A DNA stretch of 64,000 nucleotides. Origin: Romanomermis culicivorax (Eukaryota; Nematoda; Enoplea; Mermithida; Mermithidae). The stretch lies in assembly GCA_963922205.1 (NCBI GenBank), contig CAWUHX010000084.1:1114975-1178974 (forward strand), written 5' to 3'. The stretch's first letter is position 1, and each line of letters begins with the position of its first letter. The position numbers were made by a program, and so were the translations under genes. A model generated the notes under the pieces. That model saw only the letters and a program-made list of their open reading frames with translations. It made no database searches and was not told where the DNA came from. This document shows positions 33,701 to 45,700 of this stretch, piece after piece.

Positions 33701-36700
33701 CTACGAAGAGTTTACGGCTTTTCTACGGAGAGATTTTCCGGTAGGGCGCGACTCTGATCTGCATCAGCAGCTGATCCAAGATCGACTGCAGAAGCCGACG
33801 GAGTCCGCGATAGTCTACCTTGAGCACCTCAAGAGACTATCCAGGGTAGCGTATCCAGATCTCGCGACGGATGTCCGAGATTCTATCATCAAACCTATCT
33901 TTCTGCGGGGACTGAAGCCGGTCCTCCGAGATAGTATCAAGTTTAGGGAGTTCACGACTCTTGAAGAGACACTCAAGGCAGCCTGTTACGCAGAATCCCA
34001 AATCTTTCGGGACGAGATCCGGTACACTGCTCCATCTAACGCCGTTTTCTCTTCAGAACCTAAACACGCCGGATATAATCCCGATATGCCTAACAGAAGC
34101 GCAAACGGTCGTCAGAGCAACGCTCCAACGTCGTCATCCTCCGCCGATGAGGTTCGCCGCTTGAAACAGGAAATGGCCAGGCTCACGGCCCACGTAGTGA
34201 AGCTCACGGCCCAGCAACGTGCACCCGCGCCAATCCAACAGACGCCGCCTCCACAGCCGTCGACACCAAATCAGTCCGCCGGGCGACGCTCGTCGGGAGC
34301 ACACCTTCAAACGTGCTCCTTCCACGGACTGTGTACACATAGCGACGCCGACTGCCGGGCCCAGCGTCCCACCGGTGCCGCCCCCGGTAACAACGCCGCT
34401 AACGGTGGTCGCTGTTATTTTTGCCGTACACGTGCCCACCCCACGGACCGATGTGACAGGCCATGCCCTCATTGTCGTCAAGTGCGAGTGCACCGATCAA
34501 CTGCCTGTCCGCAGCGCAATCCGGCAAACACGGGTGAGAATGTCTACCAAGATACTGGTTATTCTTCCCAGGGGACAAATGTGTATCAGCAAAGAAATGG
34601 TTATCACCCTCCCAACGGGACAGGAAACCATTATCGGCAGCCCATACGCCGCAACAACGCCGTTGGGGCTACCGATAGCCCTCCTCATCCAGATCCTCTT
34701 GACCTGGATGATGAGGCACTTGCTGAACACCTGACAGATTCTTCACAACAGTGTTATCCTGTCTGCGTAATCAGTACTGGATTTTCAGTGGTCCAAGCAG
34801 CCCAGGTACCCGTACCGATGAACGTATCGGACATACCGCTGCCACCACCACCACCAAAGTATGTGATGCCGGTCACTCTGGACCCCTCAACGACACCGCA
34901 GTTTGTTGGCCACGCTAACATCCTCGCATCGTATCGCATTCCTAAACTCAAGACTGCCGAGCCAGCTCCAGCCGCGAATACGACGTCTTCGGCGCCACCG
35001 GCCCGCACCGTCCCTCCAGGACCACCGCCTTCGATCCCCACGGATTCGGCTACGGAAGTCCTCGACCAGGTCGAGCCCATGAATTTGTCAGGTATACTAC
35101 CTTCTTCTTCAGGTGATCCTAGAGTAGGAACCAGGAATCTATCTCAGTCCACGACTCTATTGATTTCTCGTTCACAGCGCCATCGCCCGTCCAAGACGCG
35201 ATGTTGGCCATCTGGTCAGTCGACCTGGCCAAGAAATACCCGCATTTGCCGTGGACTCTCCTCAACGAGCCATCAAATGTCGAAGCGCTCACGGCCGCCG
35301 ACGTCGTGCTTGCAGCACCCGTCTCGATGCGCCTATTACGACCCGACGTCGCCCGCCGGGCACTCGAGTTCATTGCCAATGGGACTATCACCATCTCGCC
35401 CGTCGAGAAGTTCTTATTGGACGGGGAGCCATCCTCGCCTTCAGTCGACGCCGTCCGCCGAGCAGTCGAACAGGCCAGTCGGATCCTCCTGCCTGCTGCC
35501 GCCGCTACATCACCGGCAGCAGCACCACCTGTTGCCGCGACATCGCCAACTAAGATGGACATTACTGCTTCCTCGCCCCCGGCCAAGGAACCCGCAAATG
35601 ATCCTACACCGCCGGCAACAGCCCAGGCCAAATCGCCGGCACCAGCCCAAACGACATCTCCGACCGCCGCGACCAAGTCGCCCGTCGTCGAACCCATGGC
35701 CGTCGACGAGACCTTACGTCCAGTTAATGAGGATGTCAGCATTGTCGAAACATCACCGTTCCCAACGGCAGTCAACCCACGGTCGCCGAAAGTCGGTACC
35801 CTTCGGGAAATCCTCCCCAGCGGTGAATTGGTCCTCGATTTCCCCGACCAGGAACCAATCTCGTCCGACAGCGACGAAGAAGAAATCTGACACTGCCCCT
35901 CAGGCCAGATTTGTGAAATTGAGTGAACACTTACAAATTACGTTTGTACAGTCGTTTTTGACAATAAAATTGACCTTGGTAGCATCACTGTTTCTAGGGG
36001 TGAGTTTGTCAGCACCGGCGGCTCAGTATCAATTTTGCGGTCTCTCAAGAAGCGGACATCCACTTGAGTTACCCCAGCGTGTAGAGTGTAAACCACCGCA
36101 ATCTTCATGGAGCCCGCGGCGCATGAATGTTACGGTGTATGTCCCTAGCTCAGACCCGATTACAACCACAGCGTGGAAATGCACATTGCGCTCCCGCAAA
36201 GTCTGCACCAACACTGGTTTCTTCGGCTCTAGGGGCATCACTGCAGACGTCATCACCACTCAGCACTTAGCGCCTGCGGCATGCACGCTAGCACATCGCA
36301 CTAAAATGTTTGGTTCACAAAAACTTGTCGGCATTCGCCCTGGCTTTTATAGCACAAACCAAACATTGGAAGTGATGTACGAATGGTGCTGCAGCGACGT
36401 CTGCAAGACAGTGACTAACCTCTTCATCGAGGAGGGACAAGTCGCTTCGTGGGACGGCACTACGGCCCTAAGCACCTTAGGCGATGTAGGTGGATGCAGT
36501 CCCACTGCAGGCCAGTGCACTACCCTAGACGGGGTCATTGTCTGGCCTGCACAAAACTTCACGGCGCGGTGTCATTATCACCCCAAGGGAAATTACACTG
36601 CGTCCATGTCAGGGAACCACGTCATCATCGATGATCTGCAGGTTGCCCTCAAGATCCCGGGAAACTCCCGTGTCTTCCAACTGTGCCCAGAACTACGTTC

Positions 36701-39700
36701 CACCACAGTCCGGACGGATCAGGGTCTTCTCCTTCGCATCCACGGGAGATACAATTTGACCCAAAACATGTTCAGAGTGGCAACGGACAGCCGTCCCGAT
36801 CCTGTCAATGCCAAGCTGAACTATCTGGCTCAGCAGATCAAGGAGTCGGAAATTAACGGTTTCCGGTTCACGTGGCTTGAGCTTTGCTCTCACGCTCAAC
36901 GCTATCTTGATCTGACTTGGCAGCTGCTTCGCTTCGACCCTACCCTGGGTGCCCGGGCATTCCTCCAGAGGAATGACCTGACGGCGGAATTCACAGGCGA
37001 TGCGCTGACAATATGGCCGTGTCAGAAGGTCAACGCCACCTACGTTTACCATTCGTACCGGGTGGGGAACGTTTGCTACAAGTACTTACCTGTGCAGGTT
37101 GGCGGCACCATCTACTTCGCCACCCCCGGTGGTCCGGATCTCATTAAATCTAGCCCAATTGTGCCGTGTCATCACCACTTTGCAGGGATTTTCCGAAATC
37201 GCTCGGGCTGGTTTACTGAGTCTGGCGCGGTCCATGTGAGCCACATCCCACTGGAACTCTTCTGGAAGCAGCGCTTCAACATCACTCACTTTGAGGCACC
37301 AGCGCTCTTCCATGACCAGTTGGCGATGACCCCTTCAAACTTTGCCTTCTTTAAACAGTACGTTTACAAGACTGAGCAAATTGAAGCGGTACTCAACCGG
37401 CTGGTAAATTTTACCGCTGGTCTATCCCTGCAACCAGACGCCATCTACCAGGCCTTTGCAGGGGTAGGAACCGACATCAAGGCCTCTCTGGAAGGTGTCG
37501 GTTTGGCAGCAAACCATGTTATTACGGGTCAAGAGCACACCCTCGCCCAGGGCTTGCATGCTGTCCTGAGCGGGCCGGTCCAGTTGATCTTTAACATCCT
37601 AATCACCCTGACAGTGCTGATCGGTGCAGGATACCTTGCCTATCTTGGTGTATCTTATTATCTCAGCTACCGTCTGCGGAGCAAACAGGTCAGGTTTGTT
37701 AGCCGTTTCTCCCCGTTGGGTCTTTACCGCAAAGTCCAACGCTGGATCGGTTTTCACTACGTGCAAAACGATGTACCCTCCCAGCTTGACCGAATCACAC
37801 CGTGCTTTGTCGTGCTGCTGGACACCAAGGAAACTCCTGCTTTCCTTGATACGGGTTGCCCACGCACTATCATTAGCCAACGCCTTCATAAAGCCTTGGC
37901 TAAAGAAAGTCCGAAGGCGGTCATGGCGTTCCAGCAACATCACGACTTTAACCCATTGATGAGCATCAATGGTAAAGCCGTTCATACCATCCTTTCGGGA
38001 CCATATGAAATCATGTTGCCCGGAAACCGCCAGCCGAACACACGGATCGATGTACATCTCCATGTGTGCAAGACTACGTCTCCCTTCTGGGCACCTGTTG
38101 ACCTCATACTCGGACTGGACTTCTTAGAACAGTTCAAGAACATTATGTTTGACTACCAACGTAATGTTTGTCGGCTGGACGCGGTAGAATTACCCCTCCT
38201 GCTGACCACGCCGGAGATTGACCAGATCGACCCCTGGTGGGAGAACACCCGTGCTCTCTCGCGAAACTCACACAGGTCGGGATCACGATCGCGGTCCAGG
38301 GCTTCGTCCATCTCTCGGCCACACTCACGGGCCTCCTCAGTTGCCTCATCACGTGGGTCAACTAGGGGATCCCGGGCCTCTTCTAGACGGGCAAGTCGTC
38401 ATCTGTCGACCTTGCACGGGTCAGGTTGCCCTCGACCTCCGCCTGGAACCTCTCCAGTTACACTAGAGAAGGGCCGATACCGTGAGCCCAGTGATTCAGA
38501 TGCTCCGACATCACCCGTGCCAAACGCGCCTCCGCTATCGGACACCGAGGTTGAATCACTAGGAGCTACTCAGAGTCCGAAGGATCACTCAGACCACATA
38601 CTAACGGTACAGGATGAGTCCACCCTTCTGAATGACCCGGAACCCTCCGTCGGATACGCTCTAGTAGGCCTCCTACGTCGTACGGGACTGCCGATTCCAA
38701 AGCGGTCCGGTAAGACCAAACATGTTAGTGGTGCCACCACACCTGATTCCGGTCATGTGGTCACGGCTTTTTACCCAAATGATATTCGGACACCCCATAT
38801 CAAAGTTCTCCTCAACAACTGGGTAGAAGCCAAGGCACTGGTCGACACAGGAGCTGTTTTCTCACTCTTGGACCACAAGTTAGCGGCCCAGCTGCCCAAC
38901 TTGTCACTATCACCAACCAGGGCACGCCCTATCGCAGCCAACGGGTCCCCGATCCCACTGCTAGGAGCAGCCTACATCACAGTTACAGTGGCTGATGTCT
39001 CTGAACGGATTCAGGTCCAAATACAGGAGAACTGTTCAGCTGAACTGGTCCTCGGAACCAATTTCCTCGGCCGGTTCAATTGTGTCAGTTTGAACTGGGA
39101 GAAATCTTTCCTCCAGTTCAAAGAGAGTAGAATCCCCTGTGACGGTCTCATCCACAGCCCACCTTCTGCCCGCGGCGCTTTGCCCCTGAAGGACTTGGTG
39201 ATTCTAGAGCCTCGCTCCATGACACGATTCACTGTACCTGTCCCACCAATCTATACGAACGTGCCTGAGGTGGCCTTCTTTCCGAAGAACCTCACCGGGT
39301 CTCAACGACACGTATATTTTGCAGGAAGCGTCAGTACCGTGACCAACGGTCACATACCGCTTCAGGTGGTTAACCCGAGTACTCACTCCGTGGTTCTCTA
39401 CCCGCACACGACCATCGGTCATGTGCAAATGCATAGTGAGCCCTCACGGGAATCACCGGTCGACTCAGACACCGTCCTCGACCGTCAGTGGGTCGAGGCC
39501 AATGCTGTGATCTCACCGGACATCTCCCCCCGGGACCGGGCAGCCTTACTCGATCTACTGGTTGCATACACCGACCTTTATGCTCTTGATGAAAAGGACA
39601 CAGGTTCCACTGATCTCGTCCAGCACGAAATCAGCACGGGTGATGCCCGCCCAGTCCGCCGTTTTCCTTACCGGTCCTCACCTAAGGAAAAGGATCTCAT

Positions 39701-42700
39701 CATGCAAGAGGTCAAGGCGCTCCAGGAGAAAGGTATTATTCGGCCCAGCACGTCTCCGTGGGCTACTAATACTGTCCTGGTGCGCAAGAAAAACGGTTCT
39801 CACCGTATGTGTGTTGACTTTCGTGGTCTTAACGAGGTCACGAAAAAGGATGTCTACCCTCTCCCACGGATAGATGACATCCTCGACACACTCAAGGGTA
39901 TGAAGTATTTCACTACCCTTGACCAGGCTAACGCTTATTGGTCAATCCCGATTGCCGAGGCCGATAAGGAAAAGACGGCTTTTAATACGCCTATTGGACT
40001 ATTCGAATTCAATTATTTACCTTTCGGTTTATGCAACGCGCCAGGGACATTCCAACGCCTTATGGACCTCCTCCTTACTGGAATCCAATGGCGCACGGTT
40101 CTGACTTATCTCGACGACATTTTGGTGTTCGGGAACTCTCACACCCAAATGCTTGAGCGCCTGGCAGATGTGTTCGCCCGTCTTCGCCAGGGTGGAATGA
40201 AGCTCAGACTGAGCAAGTGCAAATTTTCGCACTCGGAGGTAGAGTACCTAGGCTATCGCATCTCACAGAGCGGCCTAGAACCTGACCAAGCCAAGCTGGC
40301 CGCCGTCCAAAACCTACCCATTCCACAAAACGCCAAAGACATCAAGTCCTTCCTAGGCCTCGTGTCTTACTACAGGCGTTTCATCCCTGGTTGTGCCCGG
40401 CTCAGCGAGCCACTCACCAAGCTCTTACGGAAGGAAACTACTTTCCAGTGGTCAAAACCTCAGCAGGAGGCGTTCGATGAACTCCGCCGCCTGCTGACCA
40501 ACCCTCCTATCCTGCGCCATCCGGACTTTTCGAAATCCTTTATCCTTCAAACTGATGCAAGTATTTCGGGGATAGGAGCGGTTCTTAGCCAGTTAGACGA
40601 AAATGGATACGACCATCCTGTCGCGTACGCCAGCCGAGGGTTAACAGCGGCCGAGAAAAACTACTCCATTACAGAACTGGAGACTCTCGCTGTTGTCCAT
40701 TTCGTCAAGCACTTTCGACCATACCTCTTCCAGCACGAGGTGGTCGTTCAGACTGACCATACCGCGGTCAAAGCAGTGTTGGAGAAGCCTAACCCCTCTG
40801 CTCGGATCGCTCGGTGGGGACTCGCGCTCGCCGAATTCAAACTGACAATTCGGCCGCGAAAAGGTCAGTCTAATGGTAATGCTGACGCATTATCACGCCT
40901 GCCGGATCCTAACTCCCTCACCGGTCAGAGTATTGATGATACTCCCCTTTACAGACCTGAGGGGCACGTTATGATGATCACCGATGGTGCGCAGCACCTG
41001 GCGAGATCAAGGACCTTGACCGATGGTGTGCAGCACCTGGCGCGTTCAAGTAATTCAGCACCGATCGCTGTTGGCGCGGAGCGCCCGGTACGATCAGAGT
41101 CTTATGCCGAGATATCCGTCGGTGCGCAGCACCCCGACCTTTTCGCTGCTCAGCTGGAGGATCCGGAATTAGCCGACATCATTCGCTCTCTTAAGCCTCT
41201 GGGCGACCAGAATGATGTGCGAGGCTACCATCTGTTGGATAACGTCCTTCAGAAATGGACAGGCGAGTCCAATAAGATCGTCATACCCAGGTCCATGGTT
41301 ACTACCATTATCCGGGCTCATCACGATGACATCTTAGCCGGACATTTCGGTGCTAAACGTACTGCGCGGCTCATTGCTCGCAGATACCACTGGCCCTCCC
41401 TCAGTCGGGATGTCAAGTCCTTCTGTCAGCGGTGTGATCTTTGCCAACGGAATAAGCCCGCTCGACAGAAAACCACTGCGACCCTGAAACCTATCACCAT
41501 CACGGGACCGTTTCACCGGGTAGGTGTCGACTGCATGGGACCAATGACCACTAGCGAAGCTGGCAACCGTTTCATCGTAGTCTTTATCGACTACTTTACG
41601 AAATGGGTCGAGGCTTTCGCTACTCCGGACATCACTGCGAACACCATAGCCCGGCTGTTTGTAACGCAAATTGTCTGCCGGCACGGGGCACCGCAGATCC
41701 TTCAGTCAGATCGTGGCACTGATTTCACATCAAAACTGATGACTGAAATCACTGCGATCTGCGCAACGAAGAAAATCCACTCTACCGCCTATCACCCGAT
41801 GACCAACGGCGAAGTGGAAAGAGCTAATCAGACGCTAGCCACACGGCTACGTATGTATGTTCATCAAGGACATACTGATTGGGATGAACACCTACCATAC
41901 GCTGTGTTTGCCGTCAATATCAGCATGAATGAGTCAACAGGGTACTCGCCCTTTGAACTCATGTACGGTCGCACACCCATGCTCCCTGTTGACGCCGCGC
42001 TCTCATTCAACCCTCCGGCCCATATCATTAATGTTTCCTCATATGATATGGAGGTCAAACGTCATTTCACGAATGCGTTAACCTTAATCCAGAGTCGGAT
42101 TGAGAAAGCACAGGAAGCCTATGCACGGTCGTACGACCGGAGGGCACATGATGTCTCCTACAAAGTAGGGGATCAGGTGCTTAAACTGCGCACCTCCAGC
42201 AAACGTGGACTCACTCCTAAATTGCTGCCCATCTACGATGGACCCTACCTTGTAACAAGTGTGGCATATCCCAATGTCACACTTCGTCTCGAGATGGATC
42301 AGGAAGACACTGTACATGTCAACCAGCTTCGACTTTACGTGTCCCCTGAACAACCGAGTGAAGCAGAGGATACACCTCCCACTTCACAGGCAACGGATTC
42401 GGCACCCTTATTGTATCCATCAATAAGCCGGGACTTTACACCGAATCTAATTGACCCACATCTTGATGCAGAGGTCCCCGACCCGTAACTCAGGATGCAC
42501 TCTCTTCATTGTCCCCGCTTACGGACGAGGACGTCCTTTTTCGAAGGACCGCCGTGCCCCTCACGAAGTATCCACTCTTGTCCATGCTGGATCTTAGTGG
42601 ATAGAAGAGAGCGTTCAGCAACCTAAGCGTCACGCCTTAGGCGCATCCTCACGCGATAGCCTACACCTCTCAGGGTGCATCCCCTGCGATAGCCCGACAA

Positions 42701-45700
42701 TCTGTACCTCACTGGGCGCATCCTCTGCGATAGCCTACATCTTGCCCTGAAAATTTTTCTTTTCTGTGTTCTAGACCTTCGCACAGGATATTCAATGTCG
42801 GCAACTCCACGCATCAACGACCCCCGGTCACCATACCACCGGACAAATTACGATCAAAGAAGGCCTCATCCACCGACAACCCAACGGACCTATTCGACCA
42901 CTCTCGCCGTCACACCTTGGAATGCCCTACGACCACGGACACGCCGCATAAAACCTCACTACTGACCACTGCAAGGACGAGGACGCCCTTTTTCGAAGGA
43001 CCGCCGTGTCACGTGCCGCTCAATTCTCCAACGTCACGTGATTCCGATCATGCCGACATTTTGTTAATTTTCATGTTTTGTTTATTACTCGATCATGCTT
43101 TTGTTTATTTCATTTTTACACATGCATTTTACGTTCGTTTTTATATTTTTCATGCATTTCTATGTTTCGTTTTGTTGTATTTTTATTTCTTTACAAACGC
43201 GGGCTACAGTAGGCCCTTTAGCTAAAAACTTCCGCCAGTCGTGCTCCACGAGCACATGGCTATTTTTGGTGCGCTCACGCACCTCTTATCATCCAAAATT
43301 AGCGTCGTTTTTGTTACGCAAAACGACTAGCTAAGAAGTTTTAGCTAAAGACGTTCATATGCTTAGCATAGGCACTGCAGCCGGCCTCAGTGCTAAACGC
43401 ATGTGAATGAAAAAATGTCTATGTGCTCATAGGCATCTTCTGCATCGCGTCTAGCTGCAGAAGTTAGCTTGAGCGCCGAGAAACTCCGCCCAAGCTGCAG
43501 CTGTAGCCAAACATGTCCTTAAAAGGACATGTTTCTTTAGTTTTTCGCTCATTCTTGGGTTCACCAAGCTTTCGTCCAGTTGTCACTCCGCGTCCGCCGC
43601 CTTCTCGTCAAATTTGCATAATTTTGTTATATACCTGTGCGTCCGCCGCCTTACTATCAATAAATTTGCATAAATTTACCCGTGTTCACTGCGTCCGCCG
43701 CTTAACGTCCACAGTACCCCCGCTGCCCATCAGTGCCAGGTGTCCGACCGCCCCGGTTCGTGAATTAAACGTTGGAGTTTCGCCTCCCGCTCGCTCCCGC
43801 TCCCTCCCGCTCACCGCCGCTCGCCGCCGCTCGCCGCCTAGGACGTTTGAGGATCGCATCCCCCGCTCCCAGTGCCAGAAGACCGAAAGCATCCAGGGAC
43901 TTGCCGCCCGTTGCGTCGTAATCGCTTGAGAAACAGGACTAGGTGAGTCTTCTCAGGGGATTGTTGTTATTTGTGGGTTATTTGTTGGGAAATCCTTCCT
44001 GAGTCGGTTTCCCAAAGTCTCCACAGATAAGTAGGGCCTCCACCACTCAGGTTCGGGCAAAAAGGGGCTGTCTGGTTCATAATCGGGCCCCATAATTTAG
44101 GTCATTTTACGGGTGACCCTGTCCCCACTCTCACTGAGTAGGACTCGGGGATTGTCGCACCTAGCCTGGCCGCGTTGTCCATTACCCTACAGCAAGACCC
44201 CAAGGACAACCCAAAAGAACCAACTATAGACCTCTCTCTATAGCCACCCATTGCCAGGTTAGGCCCCAACGCCATTTGGGGAATCCTGGGGAAAATGCCA
44301 GTATCCATCAGGAGTCACAGCCTATTACTCACTGTAATAGGATCAATCTGATATGGTTCACCATCAATGTGACGTCTAAAACACGGTATCACCTGATGAG
44401 ATACCCAAACCTCCCCAGCTCTTCCAAATCCACATGTCATACACGTGACATGGATGGCGCAATATGTGACAAATCTATGAGATTAACGGAAACGCACGAT
44501 TACCAAATATTTAGGTCATTATGGCTTAGTGACCTGAATCATTAATTTTGGTAATTAAAGCCATTGTAGACGTAACACACTAAAGTTTTGAATTCAATCA
44601 TCTTCACGTCAGAGAAACAATAAAAAACCAATTTTAAATCTGCGAATTCTCACACTCTGTCAGAGTAACGGATGTGTAAACCTCATAGTTCTTAAAACAC
44701 GTTGTAAACAAGTCAACTATGGTCGAAAACTCCATTAAGCTTTCATTTCATTGCATTTTATTTTTTTGTTCATTTTTCTTCGACTAGTTGCAATTCGATA
44801 ATTTGCTTGAGTTCTGATAGACGGTCAATGCCTGCAGACGGCTGTTTTTCACTTGCGGACGGCTCGTCTCACTGCATCTATATTGTGGGTGACTGAGTCC
44901 CTCTGCGTCTTAATTGCGGAAATCTGCGTCTCACTTGCCCGTGGATGACTTTGCCTCGATTGCGGGTGACTGCGTCTCATTTCCGAACGCTTTTATATTG
45001 CTTGCAGATAGCTGCGTCTCAACTGTGGACGGCTGCATCCCACTTGTAAATGGCTGTGTCCGGCTGCAGCTCAGTTGTGGACGGCTATTTCTCACTTGCG
45101 GTCGGCTGCATGCTGCACCCTGCTCGCGGACGCATGCTTATCATTTGCGGGCTGCAGCCTCTCACTTGCGACGGCTCGTCTTACTAGCAGATAGTTACAT
45201 CTTACGTATTGATGGTTGCGTTTCACTTATGGACAGCTACGTCTCACTCCAGACCCCAGCTGCCCACTTGCGGATAGCCTCGCTCTGCTTGCGGACAGCT
45301 GCCTTCACTTGTAGGCGTCTGCGTCTCGCATACAGACGGATGCACAGTCCAACTATGCGAGGCTCCAATATTTTAAATAGGCGGCGCTCAGATAGTTCAC
45401 CTACAAGTGTATGCATGCAGTCATTTGGGAAGGAATGCATCATGCTTAGGAAAACCAGCAGAGAACAATAACAAAATTGTGGAATTTTGGGGTTTTTCGG
45501 GTCTCTGGACCATGGTATGACTGAATTGAGGCCATATTTTCAAAAGAGAAAAAGTGTAATTTGAAGGGCGCTGGGTAGTATCAAGCTCGAGGGTGCTACA
45601 CCCAATGTGGTGCATGCTGGAACTGGAATATTAAAACACGCTATTTTTTCACGTTTTTGGAGCCCCACCCAGAACGATTTGCGGATAGAGACCAAATGAT

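Larger units (their letters stand above)
28243..44471 (+). mobile_element. Complete young LTR retroelement with gag-env-pol order (16.2 kb)
   Basis: Two 1465-bp LTRs flank a 13.3-kb interior with a primer-binding site, a long leader, one 3038-codon polyprotein and a short 3' region. AATC precedes the 5' LTR (28239-28242) and follows the 3' LTR (44472-44475), consistent with a 4-bp target duplication. I found two LTR differences (28530 A vs 43294 C; 28877 A vs 43641 G). RT, RNase H and an integrase with a GPY/F tail in that order identify Ty3/gypsy (Metaviridae). The element lies in sense orientation in intron 1 of the GPCR gene and is visibly richer in G+C than its surroundings. It appears structurally competent; activity is inference. 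Confidence 0.9.

Noticed and set aside
34219..34734. 171-codon frame overlapping the nucleocapsid region
   Set aside because: Lies over the well-supported zinc-knuckle frame and has a basic, low-order composition typical of a frame shadow.
35119..35775. Antisense 218-codon frame opposite the gag/env junction
   Set aside because: Gly/Ala/Thr-rich mirror of the overlapping sense frames in G+C-rich DNA. No start context, no family.
37599..38063. Antisense 154-codon frame across Env tail and protease 1
   Set aside because: Shadow of the sense polyprotein. No motif recognised.
33372..42488. Reading the element as a standard errantivirus with env after pol
   Set aside because: Only about 520 bp of non-coding repeats follow integrase, and the Env landmarks lie clearly before the proteases in both this copy and the decayed one.
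44914..45471. 185-codon Cys/Leu-rich gene
   Set aside because: Frame is entirely within the 27-bp minisatellite.
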